Below, in pieces: positions 50,480 through 59,499 of a stretch of DNA of 64,000 bases. This stretch comes from Planctomycetota bacterium (GTDB taxonomy: Bacteria > Planctomycetota > UBA8108 > JACQVS01): the NCBI GenBank assembly GCA_028280485.1, contig JANQLS010000003.1, positions 1 through 64,000 on the forward strand, given 5' to 3'. Under the pieces are notes generated by a model. It searched no databases, was not told where the DNA came from, and saw only the letters and a program-made list of their open reading frames with translations. Position numbers and translations under genes: made by a program. Each line of letters begins with the position of its first letter. Position 1 is the first letter of the stretch.

Positions 50480-51517
50480 TCAACGATCTAACAATCGTGA
50501 AGCTAAGCCCACAGCAACGGAGAGTTGAGGGCCCTTGTCTTTAAGTTCTTGAATATTGATCCGATCACCACGGATCTCCATATGTTCAGTGGGATCCCAA
50601 GTTTCGATACGTCGATCAAAGATTCGCTCAAACGTCTCTTTCAGCCCGGGTAAAGATGAGCTACCGCCACTGATATAAATCTCATCGACTTCACGGTCGA
50701 ATTGATTTTCAAAGAAGTCAAATGAAAGGTGAATTTCATTACCTAAGTCATCCAGCGCGGGAAGTAGGCTCTCTTCGATTTCTTCTTCGCGACCTTCGGG
50801 GTCCATCTTAAGTTGCAAGGCTTCGTTGAGGTCGATACTCAGTCGACGAGAGATCGATTCCGTGAAGTCGTTACCGGCGAGGTACACTTCCCGTGAGAAG
50901 TAGGAAGTATTGCCGCGAAGGATGTTGATGTTGGTCTTGACCGCCCCGATATCAATCAGTGCGATCACCTTCTCATCATCTTCAACTCGAGGACTGTTGA
51001 GCAAATTCAACTCAAAAGCATTCCCTAATGCGAAAGAGTCTACATCGACGACAGTAGGAGTTAGGCCGAGCCCTTGAATCAGTTCGATGTGTTCATCGAT
51101 CAAATTTCTTTTCACAGCGACGAGCAAAACTTTCATTTCATCGTCACCACCCTCGGCTCCGGTAGTGAACTCTTCAAGCTTGGCACAATCGAGTACGACC
51201 TCATCCAGCTCGAAGGGGATATACTTGTCAGCTTCAAAACGAAGAGCGTTTCTTAGGTCTTCATCCGACATTTGCATCATGTTGATATAACGCACAATGA
51301 CGGAGCGTCCACTGACGGCAGTCGCCACGCGACGAGACTTAATTCCAGCTTCCCTAAAGGTTTCAACGATGGTATCCGCGAGAGCTTCGGGTGAAGGGAT
51401 AACCTTCGAACCAAAGCCAGTAATACACATCTGATCACCAAATTCGGTCAGCTCGATGGCTTTCACCACATTTGAACCAATATCAAGACCAACGAGGCTT
51501 TTCTTTCTCTTAAACAT
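50480..51517 (-). CDS. pilM: Type IV pilus assembly protein PilM
   Basis: About 345 residues from the ATG at 51517 (GGGA upstream). A cytoplasmic actin-like ATPase fold: SLVGLDIGSNVVKAIEL (phosphate 1), VIALIDIGAVKTNINIL (phosphate 2) and EIYISGGSSSLPGLKETF (adenosine motif). It binds the PilN N-terminus to build the inner-membrane platform. First gene of the cluster; the 560-nt gap before it should carry the promoter. Confidence 0.95.
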   Translation of the reverse strand: MFKRKKSLVGLDIGSNVVKAIELTEFGDQMCITGFGSKVIPSPEALADTIVETFREAGIKSRRVATAVSGRSVIVRYINMMQMSDEDLRNALRFEADKYIPFELDEVVLDCAKLEEFTTGAEGGDDEMKVLLVAVKRNLIDEHIELIQGLGLTPTVVDVDSFALGNAFELNLLNSPRVEDDEKVIALIDIGAVKTNINILRGNTSYFSREVYLAGNDFTESISRRLSIDLNEALQLKMDPEGREEEIEESLLPALDDLGNEIHLSFDFFENQFDREVDEIYISGGSSSLPGLKETFERIFDRRIETWDPTEHMEIRGDRINIQELKDKGPQLSVAVGLASRLLDR

Positions 51518-52083
51518 GTTCTTTCCCAAGGGACGTTTATGTAGAAGGCTTTAAACACAATCTAGCCTGAACAGCTTTACTCTTTTAATGACCAACAAGA
51601 GCCGCAACCTGTGCTTCCCCATGACCATCAATTGCCAAATCTTCTAAGAGTAAATCGGTTCAGTATTTCTCTATCGGTGGGAATCAACCTGAAAAGTATA
51701 GATTGTCAAATTGTCACCGTCGAACGAAGGAGGGAAATATCGCTAAAGGCCTTACTTATATAAACTTCGGCAAAACAGCCTCAAATTTATGAGAAGTTCG
51801 ACGTTTTCGAGTGTTCCGGTATAAAAGTTGTTAATAGGCAGTTGTTAGTGATAGTTGAAAAAATATTTACAACGCGGGGCAGGTTTTGAACGGTAAATGC
51901 TTCGTAATCAGTCTGGCTTGAGGGGGGTTTCATTAAATTGGTGCAGGGGCTTAGCAGTCGTCCCGCTCCGCGGGCGATTTAAAGCAATTCAATTTAATGG
52001 TGGATAGATCGAAGGATCAATAGGAATATCACGCCAGGGAAGCCCGAAGCTTTAGCGAGGGATCAAGTGGTAGGCTACTACTA
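51518..52083. other. Intergenic region upstream of pilM
   Basis: It contains the palindromic GCCCGCGGAGCGGG-type sequence near 51960-51976, the dispersed repeat at 52040-52062, and an AT-rich stretch with tandem GTTGTTA/GTTGTTAG motifs near 51827-51850. No gene. Confidence 0.5.
52040..52062 (+). repeat. Dispersed repeat, copy 7
   Basis: AAGCCCGAAGCTTTAGCGAG plus GGA, just past the ptsI stop. Confidence 0.8.
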
Positions 52084-53820
52084 TCACCAAGGATTCGGCA
52101 ACCAGCGGCGAGTTTTAACATTTAAAAAGGATTGGCACTCATCGGCAGTTTTAAATTTCAAACAATCTTGAGCCGTCTCACGGGCTTGCTTCATCGTGAT
52201 TTGCCGAATGACTTTTTTAATCATCGGAATGGCGACGGGGCTCACACTAAAATTCCTCAAACCTAAGCCCATAAGTAAAATCGCGTAAGCAGGTTCGCTA
52301 CACATTTCCCCGCAGATTGAAACGGGAATTTGGCTCTTTCCCGCTTCCTCAATGATCATTTTAATTAGGCGTAAAACCGCGGGATGGCAAGGCTGGTAGA
52401 GATGCGCAACCCTTTCGTTCACCCGATCCACGGCAACGGTATATTGAATAAGATCGTTGGTTCCGATGCTAAAAAACTGAGCTTCACGAGCGAGTTGGCT
52501 GGCTGAAAGTGCCGCTGCTGGCACTTCGACCATAATCCCAACCTCAAGGTCTGGGTTGTAAGGAATCTCTTCTTTATCGAGTTCCCTTTGAGCTTCGATG
52601 ATGAGCTTCTTGAAGCGCTGAACTTCTTCTAACTGAGCGATCATGGGAAGCATCAACTTCGCATTCCCAAAGTGAGAAGCCCGAAGAATAGCCCGAATTT
52701 GCGTTCGAAACATCTCGGGGTATTCGTTGACGAGTCGCAAGCTTCGACAACCCAAAAAGGGATTTTGCTCTTCGTGATCAAAGCCCGGGAGAGTCAATTT
52801 GTCGGCCCCTAAATCCATGAGTCTAAAAACTAAGGGGTGGTCGCCAACAAGACTCAGGGCACTTTTGTAGCTCTTAAATTGAGTTTCTTCATCCGGTAAC
52901 TCCTTCCCGTCGTAAAGAAACTCCGTTCGGTAGAGACCGACGCCTTCAGCCCCCCATTCCATCGCTGTATGGATTTCATCGGGTAATTCGATATTAGCCG
53001 AAATTCTGATGGGATATCCGTCGATGGTTTGGGCGGGAAGACCTACATCCGATACCAATTCGCGATAATAGGTATCCGCAACTTCAGCTCGAGCTTTGTA
53101 GGTTTTTAAAGTGGCTTCATCGGGGTTGATGATGACTTCACCACTGTAACCATCGATGATAACGGTGTCCCCATCCCTCACATCACGAGTGATCCCCTTG
53201 ACCCCGACCACGGCTGGAAGCCTCAAGGCTCTGGCGATAATCGCAGTATGAGATGTACGCCCTCCCACCTCGATGGCAAAGCCACGAACTTTCCCCTTAT
53301 CCATCGAAGTTGTTTCGGTCGGAGTAAGATTGTGACCGATAACGATGACTTCAGATTCGAAAGAACTGAGATTACGACTGACGCTTTTCCCGAGAGCCTC
53401 GAGAAGGTTTCGCTTCATATCGTGAAGGTCGTGAACACGCTCTGATATGTAGGCGGCTTCCATACTTTCAAAGCGCTTCAGATATCCCGCCATCACGATA
53501 TGGACTGCGGACTCAGCTTTGACGTACTGCTCCTGAATACACTTCGCAACTTCTTTTGCGAAGACGGGATCAGCCACCATGTTGCGATGGCTTCCTAGGA
53601 TTTGGCGGGAAATTTCGTCTTGTTCTTCGAGCTTGTTGAGCTCTTTATCTAAGCGGGCAGAGGCTTTCTTTACCGCATCTTTGTATCTTTGAACTTCAGT
53701 TTCGATGCCATCTTTTTGAATGCTACGGGGTATCACGCTTCCCTCATCCAGGGAGCGCAACACAAATGCTTGGCAAAATGCAATTCCAGGTGAAACTGGG
53801 ATCCCTTCGCAAACCTTCAT
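52084..53820 (-). CDS. ptsI: Phosphoenolpyruvate-protein phosphotransferase (Enzyme I)
   Basis: 578 residues, full length. It transfers phosphate from PEP to HPr. Phospho-accepting H191 lies in GGRTSHTAIIARA, the PEP-binding barrel has VGLYRTEFLY and LMDLGADK, and the active-site Cys is in ISICGEMCSEP-type ICGEMC. 15 nt after ptsH. With no EIIC permease nearby it probably feeds PtsN. Confidence 0.97.
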   Translation of the reverse strand: MKVCEGIPVSPGIAFCQAFVLRSLDEGSVIPRSIQKDGIETEVQRYKDAVKKASARLDKELNKLEEQDEISRQILGSHRNMVADPVFAKEVAKCIQEQYVKAESAVHIVMAGYLKRFESMEAAYISERVHDLHDMKRNLLEALGKSVSRNLSSFESEVIVIGHNLTPTETTSMDKGKVRGFAIEVGGRTSHTAIIARALRLPAVVGVKGITRDVRDGDTVIIDGYSGEVIINPDEATLKTYKARAEVADTYYRELVSDVGLPAQTIDGYPIRISANIELPDEIHTAMEWGAEGVGLYRTEFLYDGKELPDEETQFKSYKSALSLVGDHPLVFRLMDLGADKLTLPGFDHEEQNPFLGCRSLRLVNEYPEMFRTQIRAILRASHFGNAKLMLPMIAQLEEVQRFKKLIIEAQRELDKEEIPYNPDLEVGIMVEVPAAALSASQLAREAQFFSIGTNDLIQYTVAVDRVNERVAHLYQPCHPAVLRLIKMIIEEAGKSQIPVSICGEMCSEPAYAILLMGLGLRNFSVSPVAIPMIKKVIRQITMKQARETAQDCLKFKTADECQSFLNVKTRRWLPNPW

Positions 53821-53835
53821 AGCGATTCGTTAGAA

Positions 53836-54120
53836 TTATTCCTCATCAAATTTTCGTTCGAAGATATCTTCGATAGCGGCCATCGCTTTATCAGCATCAT
53901 CACCTTCGACGGTGATATGAACAGACTCTCCGCTTTCAGCCCCCATACTCAGTATCCCCAAGACACTCTTTACATCGACAGTTTGCCCGTCTTGATCTGA
54001 AACAAGCTTGAGATGAACAGAAGAACTGAATTCCTGAGCCACCTGACTAAGCCTCGTCGAGGCTCTGGCGTGTAACCCGTATTTATTGGTAATTTCTAAT
54101 GTCTTTTCAATTCTGCTCAT
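53836..54120 (-). CDS. ptsH: Phosphocarrier protein HPr
   Basis: 94 residues. H17 in KYGLHARAST is the PEP-dependent phosphorylation site, and S52 in VKSVLGILSM aligns with the Ser phosphorylated by HPr kinase in Gram-positives. GGAAGG precedes the ATG. Sits between yvcK and ptsI. Confidence 0.96.
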   Translation of the reverse strand: MSRIEKTLEITNKYGLHARASTRLSQVAQEFSSSVHLKLVSDQDGQTVDVKSVLGILSMGAESGESVHITVEGDDADKAMAAIEDIFERKFDEE

Positions 54121-54153
54121 GAACCTGGCCTTCCAGGATATTACCTTTTGAAA

Positions 54154-55245
54154 TCAATGCGTGACCTTAAAACAGCTAGCAACCACTTCCCCTAAGACTT
54201 CGGAATGGTGTTTCGCAAAGTCGCCACCGACGAAAAAGTTTTGTTCAATAACATCGACATCACTGAATTCATCGTGCTCCCCTAAGTCGTTAACGACCGG
54301 AGCGGCTCCTCTACGAGCGTATTTTTTTAGCATCTCTGGAGGAAGTGGCCCCTGATGCGCGATCACACAATCAGGGAAATCTTCTCCTCCGTGTAGGCGA
54401 AGAGCACTGAGGTGGTCACTCAAAGAGTAACCCACTGTTTCCCCGGGCTGAGTCATGATATTGCCGACGTAGATCCGAGGCTTTCCACTTTTCTTGATCG
54501 CCTCCATGATTCCGTCAACAAGGAGATGGGGAATCACGCTGGTATACAAACTACCCGGCCCGAAGACAAAATAATCGGCTTTTTCAATCGCCTCAGAAAC
54601 TTCACTCGACAAAAGGACCGGAGATGGTCGCAATTCGATTTGCTGAATGGGTTTCCCACTTTTGGTAATTTGAACTTCGCCCGTACTTTTGGATCCGTCG
54701 GGGTGATGCGCGACCAAGGAGATTTTCTCTCCTGAAATGGGCAGTACTTTTCCCCTGACGTTTAATATGCTGTGAAGTTGACGAATGGATTCTTCGAAAC
54801 TACCCGTTACCCGAGTCAATACCGTGATAAAGAGATTGCCGAAACAATGCCCTTTAAACTCACCTTCACTGAATCGGTATTGAAAGGCTTCTTCAACTAA
54901 CGGACTCACATCCGATAGGGAGAGGAGGCAATTTCGAATGTCTCCAGGAGGAACAATATCAAAATCGTTTCTCAGTCGTCCCGAACTCCCACCATTATCC
55001 GTCACAGTGACGACTGCGGTGATCTCTTCAACACGCTCGTTCAAACCTGACAACAAAGAAGCCATGCCAGTTCCGCCTCCAAAGGCGACGACTCGCACAC
55101 CTAAACGTTCAGCATCTTTCGATGCTTCACCTTTAGATCCCTCACCATTAGGCCCATCACCATTAGGCCCATCACCATTAGGCACAGTTCCAGCTTCTTG
55201 GCTCAAGCTATTCTCAGAATTCTGGGGCTCGTTATCAGCCCTCAT
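54154..55245 (-). CDS. yvcK: YvcK/CofD-like gluconeogenesis factor
   Basis: 363 residues. The core has VVAFGGGTGMASLLSGL, VTVTDNGGSSGRLR, PPGDIRNCLLSLSD and VFGPGSLYTSVIPHLL, all hallmarks of YvcK, which binds UDP-sugars and controls cell-envelope and carbon flux. An N-terminal extension of about 45 residues contains NGDGP-type repeats coded by a 15-bp tandem repeat (about 55142-55186). Neighbours ptsN, ptsH and ptsI suggest a link to PTS signalling; rapZ is absent here. Confidence 0.93.
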   Translation of the reverse strand: MRADNEPQNSENSLSQEAGTVPNGDGPNGDGPNGEGSKGEASKDAERLGVRVVAFGGGTGMASLLSGLNERVEEITAVVTVTDNGGSSGRLRNDFDIVPPGDIRNCLLSLSDVSPLVEEAFQYRFSEGEFKGHCFGNLFITVLTRVTGSFEESIRQLHSILNVRGKVLPISGEKISLVAHHPDGSKSTGEVQITKSGKPIQQIELRPSPVLLSSEVSEAIEKADYFVFGPGSLYTSVIPHLLVDGIMEAIKKSGKPRIYVGNIMTQPGETVGYSLSDHLSALRLHGGEDFPDCVIAHQGPLPPEMLKKYARRGAAPVVNDLGEHDEFSDVDVIEQNFFVGGDFAKHHSEVLGEVVASCFKVTH

Positions 55246-55403
55246 TTCGCCAGACTCCCGCGGTACATTTTCCTCCTCATTCCCTTACCTCGTTCAAGGA
55301 AGAACATCGACGATGCTCAATCGGTCTAGATGATTCTTTCGGCCGTCATTATTGGCCCTTCTTCATGGGGTTGCCCAAAGCAAGACCCCAATGAATGGAG
55401 CAA

Positions 55404-55874
55404 TTACATCGAATCGTCAATTTCCTTGAAGATCTCTTTGACACTGTTGAGCCGATCGGTCGACGAGAAGAACTTGATCGTTTTTTCGTCGCGATGAAGC
55501 GATGCAATTTTCTTCATGATCTTTAAGTGCTGATCCGCCTGACTCTCAGGAGATACCACTAAAAATAAGACATGAACAGCCCCACCATCGATCGAATTGT
55601 ATTCAATTCCATCGGTAGAACGCCCCATAACTCCGATGACGGAATCGACAGCATCACATTCTTTACTGTGAGGAATTGCCAGTCCCTTACCTATACCCGT
55701 AGAGCCCTCAGCTTCTCTTTTATTAACCGCTTTTTCGATCTTCTTTCCTGTATCTTCGTCAACAGACCCACTGCTGACCAGGTGTTGAATCAATTCGTGA
55801 ATAGCGTTGGTTTTGTCGCGAGCCTCGAGATTCACTAATAAGTGGGGCTCAGGAAAGACGTCCAGAAGGTTCAT
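55404..55874 (-). CDS. ptsN: Nitrogen-PTS EIIA domain protein PtsN
   Basis: 156 residues, a single EIIA(Fru/Ntr) domain with the phospho-accepting His in GKGLAIPHSKE (H69). It regulates potassium, nitrogen or envelope functions by protein contact in other bacteria. The ribosome binding region contains the palindrome AAGGAGCTCCTT (55881-55892) just before the ATG, which could hide the Shine-Dalgarno sequence. Confidence 0.94.
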   Translation of the reverse strand: MNLLDVFPEPHLLVNLEARDKTNAIHELIQHLVSSGSVDEDTGKKIEKAVNKREAEGSTGIGKGLAIPHSKECDAVDSVIGVMGRSTDGIEYNSIDGGAVHVLFLVVSPESQADQHLKIMKKIASLHRDEKTIKFFSSTDRLNSVKEIFKEIDDSM

Positions 55875-56341
55875 CCCTTCAAGGAGCTCCTTTCGAAAAT
55901 TTGTAGGGACTCAATCCGCTTTCACTTCATTCATCTCGAATGTTCAAATCGGATGAGGGTGAAATCTTTGAGGTAGAACGAGTCGAAGACGTCCAGGATA
56001 TAAATTCCCAGGAAATGACTTGTTCAATAGAGTGGATCCAGCTCCCGTTGAGAAGGACAAGCCCGAGAGCTCGCCAAGAATAATGCATGGAATCAGAAAT
56101 CCTCATGAGGTGATGATTCCGGGTCCATACGGTGAGTATGCAGGGTAAATTCACTGCGCTATTAAGTTAGCACTAAACTAACCATTTAGACTAGCTTATT
56201 AACCTTTATCTCGCTTAAAAGATAGTGGGATAGAAAATAACGTTTTAGAAGACTGATTGCTACATTCCATCACAAAAAAAGCCGAGTAAGCGGCTCGAAA
56301 TACCGCCTCACTCGGCTTTAGATTATCGGTTCACGGTGATC
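55875..56341. other. Intergenic region between hpf and ptsN
   Basis: It contains the ptsN leader palindrome (55881-55892) and the hpf terminator (56274-56319). A 75-residue minus-strand frame at 55927-56154 has no ribosome binding site and odd composition. Confidence 0.55.
56274..56319 (-). terminator. Rho-independent terminator of hpf
   Basis: AAAGCCGAGT-AGCGG / CCGCC-ACTCGGCTTT with a T-run of seven on the minus strand. Makes hpf monocistronic. Confidence 0.9.
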
Positions 56342-56734
56342 TTAGCTAAAATCGCGCGATTCGATCACATCTTCGTAACTCTCAAGGTTCTCGTCCTCCT
56401 CTTGGTAATCTGAAAAATCTTGATAAACCGGGGTCGAGTTCCTCCTATCTTGAAGTTTTTCTTTATGGCGAGTCAATTGGGTTTCAGCCTTGTCTAATAC
56501 TAAATCGATCGCGGCATATAGATCTTTATGGTCGCAGTGCACCACTATGGACGAACCTTTTTTAACAGACATCACGAGTTCCGCTCTACAGCGCTCAGGG
56601 TGCTTGTCGAGGATCACTTCAATACGGGTAATCCCGTTAAAGTACCGTTCGAGCTTTTCAACCTTTTGGCGAGCGTGTTCTTTTTGAGCATGAGTAATTT
56701 CGTCTGTGCGTCCGGAGATGCTGATAGGAACCAT
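56342..56734 (-). CDS. hpf: Ribosome hibernation promoting factor
   Basis: 130 residues. An S30AE-type domain (MVPISISGRTDEITHAQKEH, then DLYAAIDLVLDKAETQL) binds idle 30S subunits. The ~30-residue acidic tail is intermediate between short and long HPF. AAGGAG precedes the ATG. The hpf/ptsN pairing recalls the rpoN operons of Proteobacteria. Confidence 0.93.
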   Translation of the reverse strand: MVPISISGRTDEITHAQKEHARQKVEKLERYFNGITRIEVILDKHPERCRAELVMSVKKGSSIVVHCDHKDLYAAIDLVLDKAETQLTRHKEKLQDRRNSTPVYQDFSDYQEEDENLESYEDVIESRDFS

Positions 56735-56838
56735 AGAGACTCCTTCTTGTATAAAGGTTTGAACAAAAAACTCCCCTGAAGACCCAATTCACTCAGGTAT
56801 TCAGGACTGACTGTACCCTGATCATCCTTTAACGATGA

Positions 56839-57198
56839 TTAAGACACAGAACCCATCAAATGATAATTCTGTAGTTCAAGCTTGGGAAAACCCCGACGTA
56901 CCTTGAGCACACTGTCTTGGGAGGCACTGTCTTGGGAGGCACTGTCTTGGGAGGCACTGTCTTGGGAGGCACTCTCCTTGACCTGGGAATCCAAACTTTG
57001 GTGACTTAAATTTTTGTTAAGGGGAAGTGAACCACTCCATTGGATTGCTCTTCTTACCGCTCTCGGTTGTTGCGAGCAATGCTTATGAAAATTGGAATGA
57101 AAGTTAAAAGAATATTGCCCCTTCAAAGTGAAAGAACTTGGAAGGCTCTTTTTAGTAACTTTCAAGTATGAATACTTTTTATGATTTGCTTTGAGCAA
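56839..57198 (-). CDS. Doubtful ORF containing a 5-residue tandem repeat
   Basis: 119 residues, basic N-terminus and a DSASQ repeat (four copies) from the 15-bp tandem DNA repeat. No signal peptide, ribosome binding site or family. The repeat preserving frame is weak support for translation. Confidence 0.3.
   Translation of the reverse strand: MLKANHKKYSYLKVTKKSLPSSFTLKGQYSFNFHSNFHKHCSQQPRAVRRAIQWSGSLPLNKNLSHQSLDSQVKESASQDSASQDSASQDSASQDSVLKVRRGFPKLELQNYHLMGSVS
56910..56969. repeat. 15-bp tandem repeat, four perfect copies
   Basis: CACTGTCTTGGGAGG repeated four times without change, followed by a decayed fifth (CACTCTCC). A candidate variable-number tandem repeat. Confidence 0.95.
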
Positions 57199-57651
57199 AG
57201 AAAACTTTCGGGTTAACCGTAAGCTAAAAAGTTTTGAGTGGTTTGACCTAAACTCTCGAACCCGTATCCATCATACCCATTCTGAGGACGACAGTCAAAC
57301 GGGCCTTCGTTTCACGACAAAAAAGGTATAGGCAACCTTTGGGCCATAAATTGAAAAACGTCGACTTTATATGGCTAATTATAGAATCTCTTGCACAAGA
57401 AAAACGCTCCAAAGCTTGAATTTAGGGATAAACAAGAATCACAAGTACCTATTATCTAAGAACAAAGAGTAACTGCCGGCACATGAAAAAGGCTTCTTAA
57501 TAACATCATCCTGCTTCAAAAAATCTCGTATCCGTTTTGAGGATGCCCTGTACAAAACTTCGCCGTAGATGCCTAACTGTGCGGAATCTTCCCAATGAAA
57601 AGTGAAATCTTCAGCATCGATCATCGGAATCGAATGAGAAGTAAAATTAAG

Positions 57652-58464
57652 CTAGAGTGAACTCACTTTCTCAAGGCAACCTTCAAGCGATTTTTCATCG
57701 TAAAACACGGCCATCAAACAGAGGCCTTTCGCTTCAGCGGTTGGACCTCCATCGCTACGCTCCCCCTGATTTAATAGGATTTTTAACCACTCAGGCTCTC
57801 GTTTTCCGCGTGCGATTTCTAGTAAATTACCGGCGATATTCCTCACCATGTTGTAGAGAAATCCCCGACCGATGACATCGATGAAAATGAGAGACTCTTC
57901 TGAATGGATATTAACTTTATAGACCGTTCTCTCAGTGGTTTCGGGTGGGTCCTTGCTTTGGTTGGCGAAGGCTTTGAAGTCGAATGTGCCTTCTAAAAAT
58001 TGAGAGGCCAATTGGGCGCGTTGAAGATCAAATTCTCCTCTTAACCAACTTGTCGTCCGATAATTAAAAACAGAACGCCATCGATTTTTATAAAAGGTAT
58101 ACCGGTAATGCTTTCCTACAGCACTGAAGCGTGCATTGAAATCATCAGGAACATCTTCAACCTCGAGACAAGAAATGTCTGCAGGTAGTTTTCCATTCAA
58201 CGCTCTTCTAAGATTTTCGACCGGGATGTCTAAGTAAGTTTTAAAATTGGCGACTTGCCCTTGAGCGTGCACTCCTTTGTCGGTACGACCGGCACCCTGA
58301 AGCACGATGGGATGTTGAACGATCTCTACTAAAGTTTGCTCAACTTCACCTTGAATCGTTCGTAAACCCTCAGGCTGAAACTGCCAACCGACGTAATCTG
58401 TTCCATCGTATTCGAGGGTAATTTTTATATTACGTTCGGTGCCTTTGGCAGTCTCTGGATTCAT
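57652..58464 (-). CDS. truA: tRNA pseudouridine(38-40) synthase TruA
   Basis: About 270 residues from the ATG at 58464. It converts uridines 38-40 of tRNA anticodon stems to pseudouridine. The catalytic Asp is in GAGRTDKGVHA; EYDGTDYVGWQFQ and IDVIGRGFLYNMVRNIAGNL are typical. 39 nt after asd. Confidence 0.95.
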   Translation of the reverse strand: MNPETAKGTERNIKITLEYDGTDYVGWQFQPEGLRTIQGEVEQTLVEIVQHPIVLQGAGRTDKGVHAQGQVANFKTYLDIPVENLRRALNGKLPADISCLEVEDVPDDFNARFSAVGKHYRYTFYKNRWRSVFNYRTTSWLRGEFDLQRAQLASQFLEGTFDFKAFANQSKDPPETTERTVYKVNIHSEESLIFIDVIGRGFLYNMVRNIAGNLLEIARGKREPEWLKILLNQGERSDGGPTAEAKGLCLMAVFYDEKSLEGCLEKVSSL

Positions 58465-58503
58465 CTTACCTAAAATCAAAGATGAAGAGTTAACTCAGTA
58501 AAA

Positions 58504-59499
58504 TCAATTCTTAAAAACTAACTCAGCAATCTGCACGGCATTTAATGCTGCGCCCTTGAGGATTTGATCTCCGGCGAGGTAGATATCCGTTGCTCGAGGA
58601 GAGTTATACGGCCGTCGAATTCTACCGACGAAAACATCATCTTGTCCTGTAGCCTCTAAGGGCGTGGGATAGATGTCTTTCTCAGGGGCATCGAGAACGG
58701 TTAATCCTGGAGCCTCACTCATCGCCTGACGAACGGAATCTAAACTCACTTCATCTCGAGTGATGACTTGAATGGATTCACAGTGAGTTCTCTCAACGGG
58801 AACTCGAACACATGTAGCACTGATGGGAGTCGATTCAGGAAGCTCCATAATTTTGATGGTTTCATAGACCATCTTCATCTCTTCCCGAGTGTAAGCATTA
58901 TCTTGAAGGGTATCGATGCGCGGAATCAAATTTCCAGCCAATCGATGAGGGAAGGGTGAATCGCTGAGTTGTTCACCCGATAATTCTTTATTCAAAGCAT
59001 CCATCCCTTTCGCCCCTGCACCTGATGCGGCTTGATAAGTCGAGACGATGATGCTTTCGATTGGAGACAATTGATGAATAGGTTGAATTCCCACCACCAT
59101 GATGATGGTAGAGCAATTGGGATTTGCGATGATCCCATTGTGATCTTTAACCGCTTGAGGATTGACTTCAGGAACCACCAATGGCACTTCGGGGTCCATA
59201 CGGAACGCCGAAGAATTATCAACCACGACCGCACCGGCATGACTTGCGATGGGGCCAAATTCTTTAGAAATAGAGCCGCCAGCTGAAAACAGAGCTAGAT
59301 CGACTCCATTAAAGGAATCGGTTCCTAAAACTTCGACGGGAACTTCTTCTCCCTTGAAGCTGATCTTTTTTCCTTTGGATCGTTCCGAAGCTAATGGAAT
59401 AAGACGACCGACAGGAAAGTTCCGGCGCTCTAAAACTTGGAGCATCTCCTGCCCCACCGCACCGGTCACACCAGCTACTGCTACAGTAAAATCACTCAT
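58504..59499 (-). CDS. asd: Aspartate-semialdehyde dehydrogenase
   Basis: About 331 residues from the ATG at 59499. It reduces aspartyl phosphate to the semialdehyde for lysine, threonine, methionine and diaminopimelate. NADP-binding VAVAGVTGAVGQEML, catalytic Cys in NPNCSTI and the substrate region CVRVPVERTHCE are intact. The start overlaps the stop of a 41-codon membrane-protein gene, implying translational coupling. Confidence 0.95.
   Translation of the reverse strand: MSDFTVAVAGVTGAVGQEMLQVLERRNFPVGRLIPLASERSKGKKISFKGEEVPVEVLGTDSFNGVDLALFSAGGSISKEFGPIASHAGAVVVDNSSAFRMDPEVPLVVPEVNPQAVKDHNGIIANPNCSTIIMVVGIQPIHQLSPIESIIVSTYQAASGAGAKGMDALNKELSGEQLSDSPFPHRLAGNLIPRIDTLQDNAYTREEMKMVYETIKIMELPESTPISATCVRVPVERTHCESIQVITRDEVSLDSVRQAMSEAPGLTVLDAPEKDIYPTPLEATGQDDVFVGRIRRPYNSPRATDIYLAGDQILKGAALNAVQIAELVFKN

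Larger units (their letters stand above)
56735..57651. other. Gene-poor interval
   Basis: Upstream of hpf. It holds the 15-bp tandem repeat at 56910-56969, a doubtful 119-residue minus-strand frame around it and a doubtful 61-residue frame at 57439-57624. No RNA gene recognised. Confidence 0.5.

Noticed and set aside
55927..56154. 75-aa minus-strand frame between hpf and ptsN
   Set aside because: Trp/Ser-rich, no ribosome binding site, and it lies between a terminator and the ptsN leader.
56910..56969. CRISPR array
   Set aside because: 15-bp units are directly adjacent with no spacers, and there are no cas genes.
57439..57624. 61-aa minus-strand frame downstream of truA
   Set aside because: No ribosome binding site or family; could be chance in AT-rich DNA.
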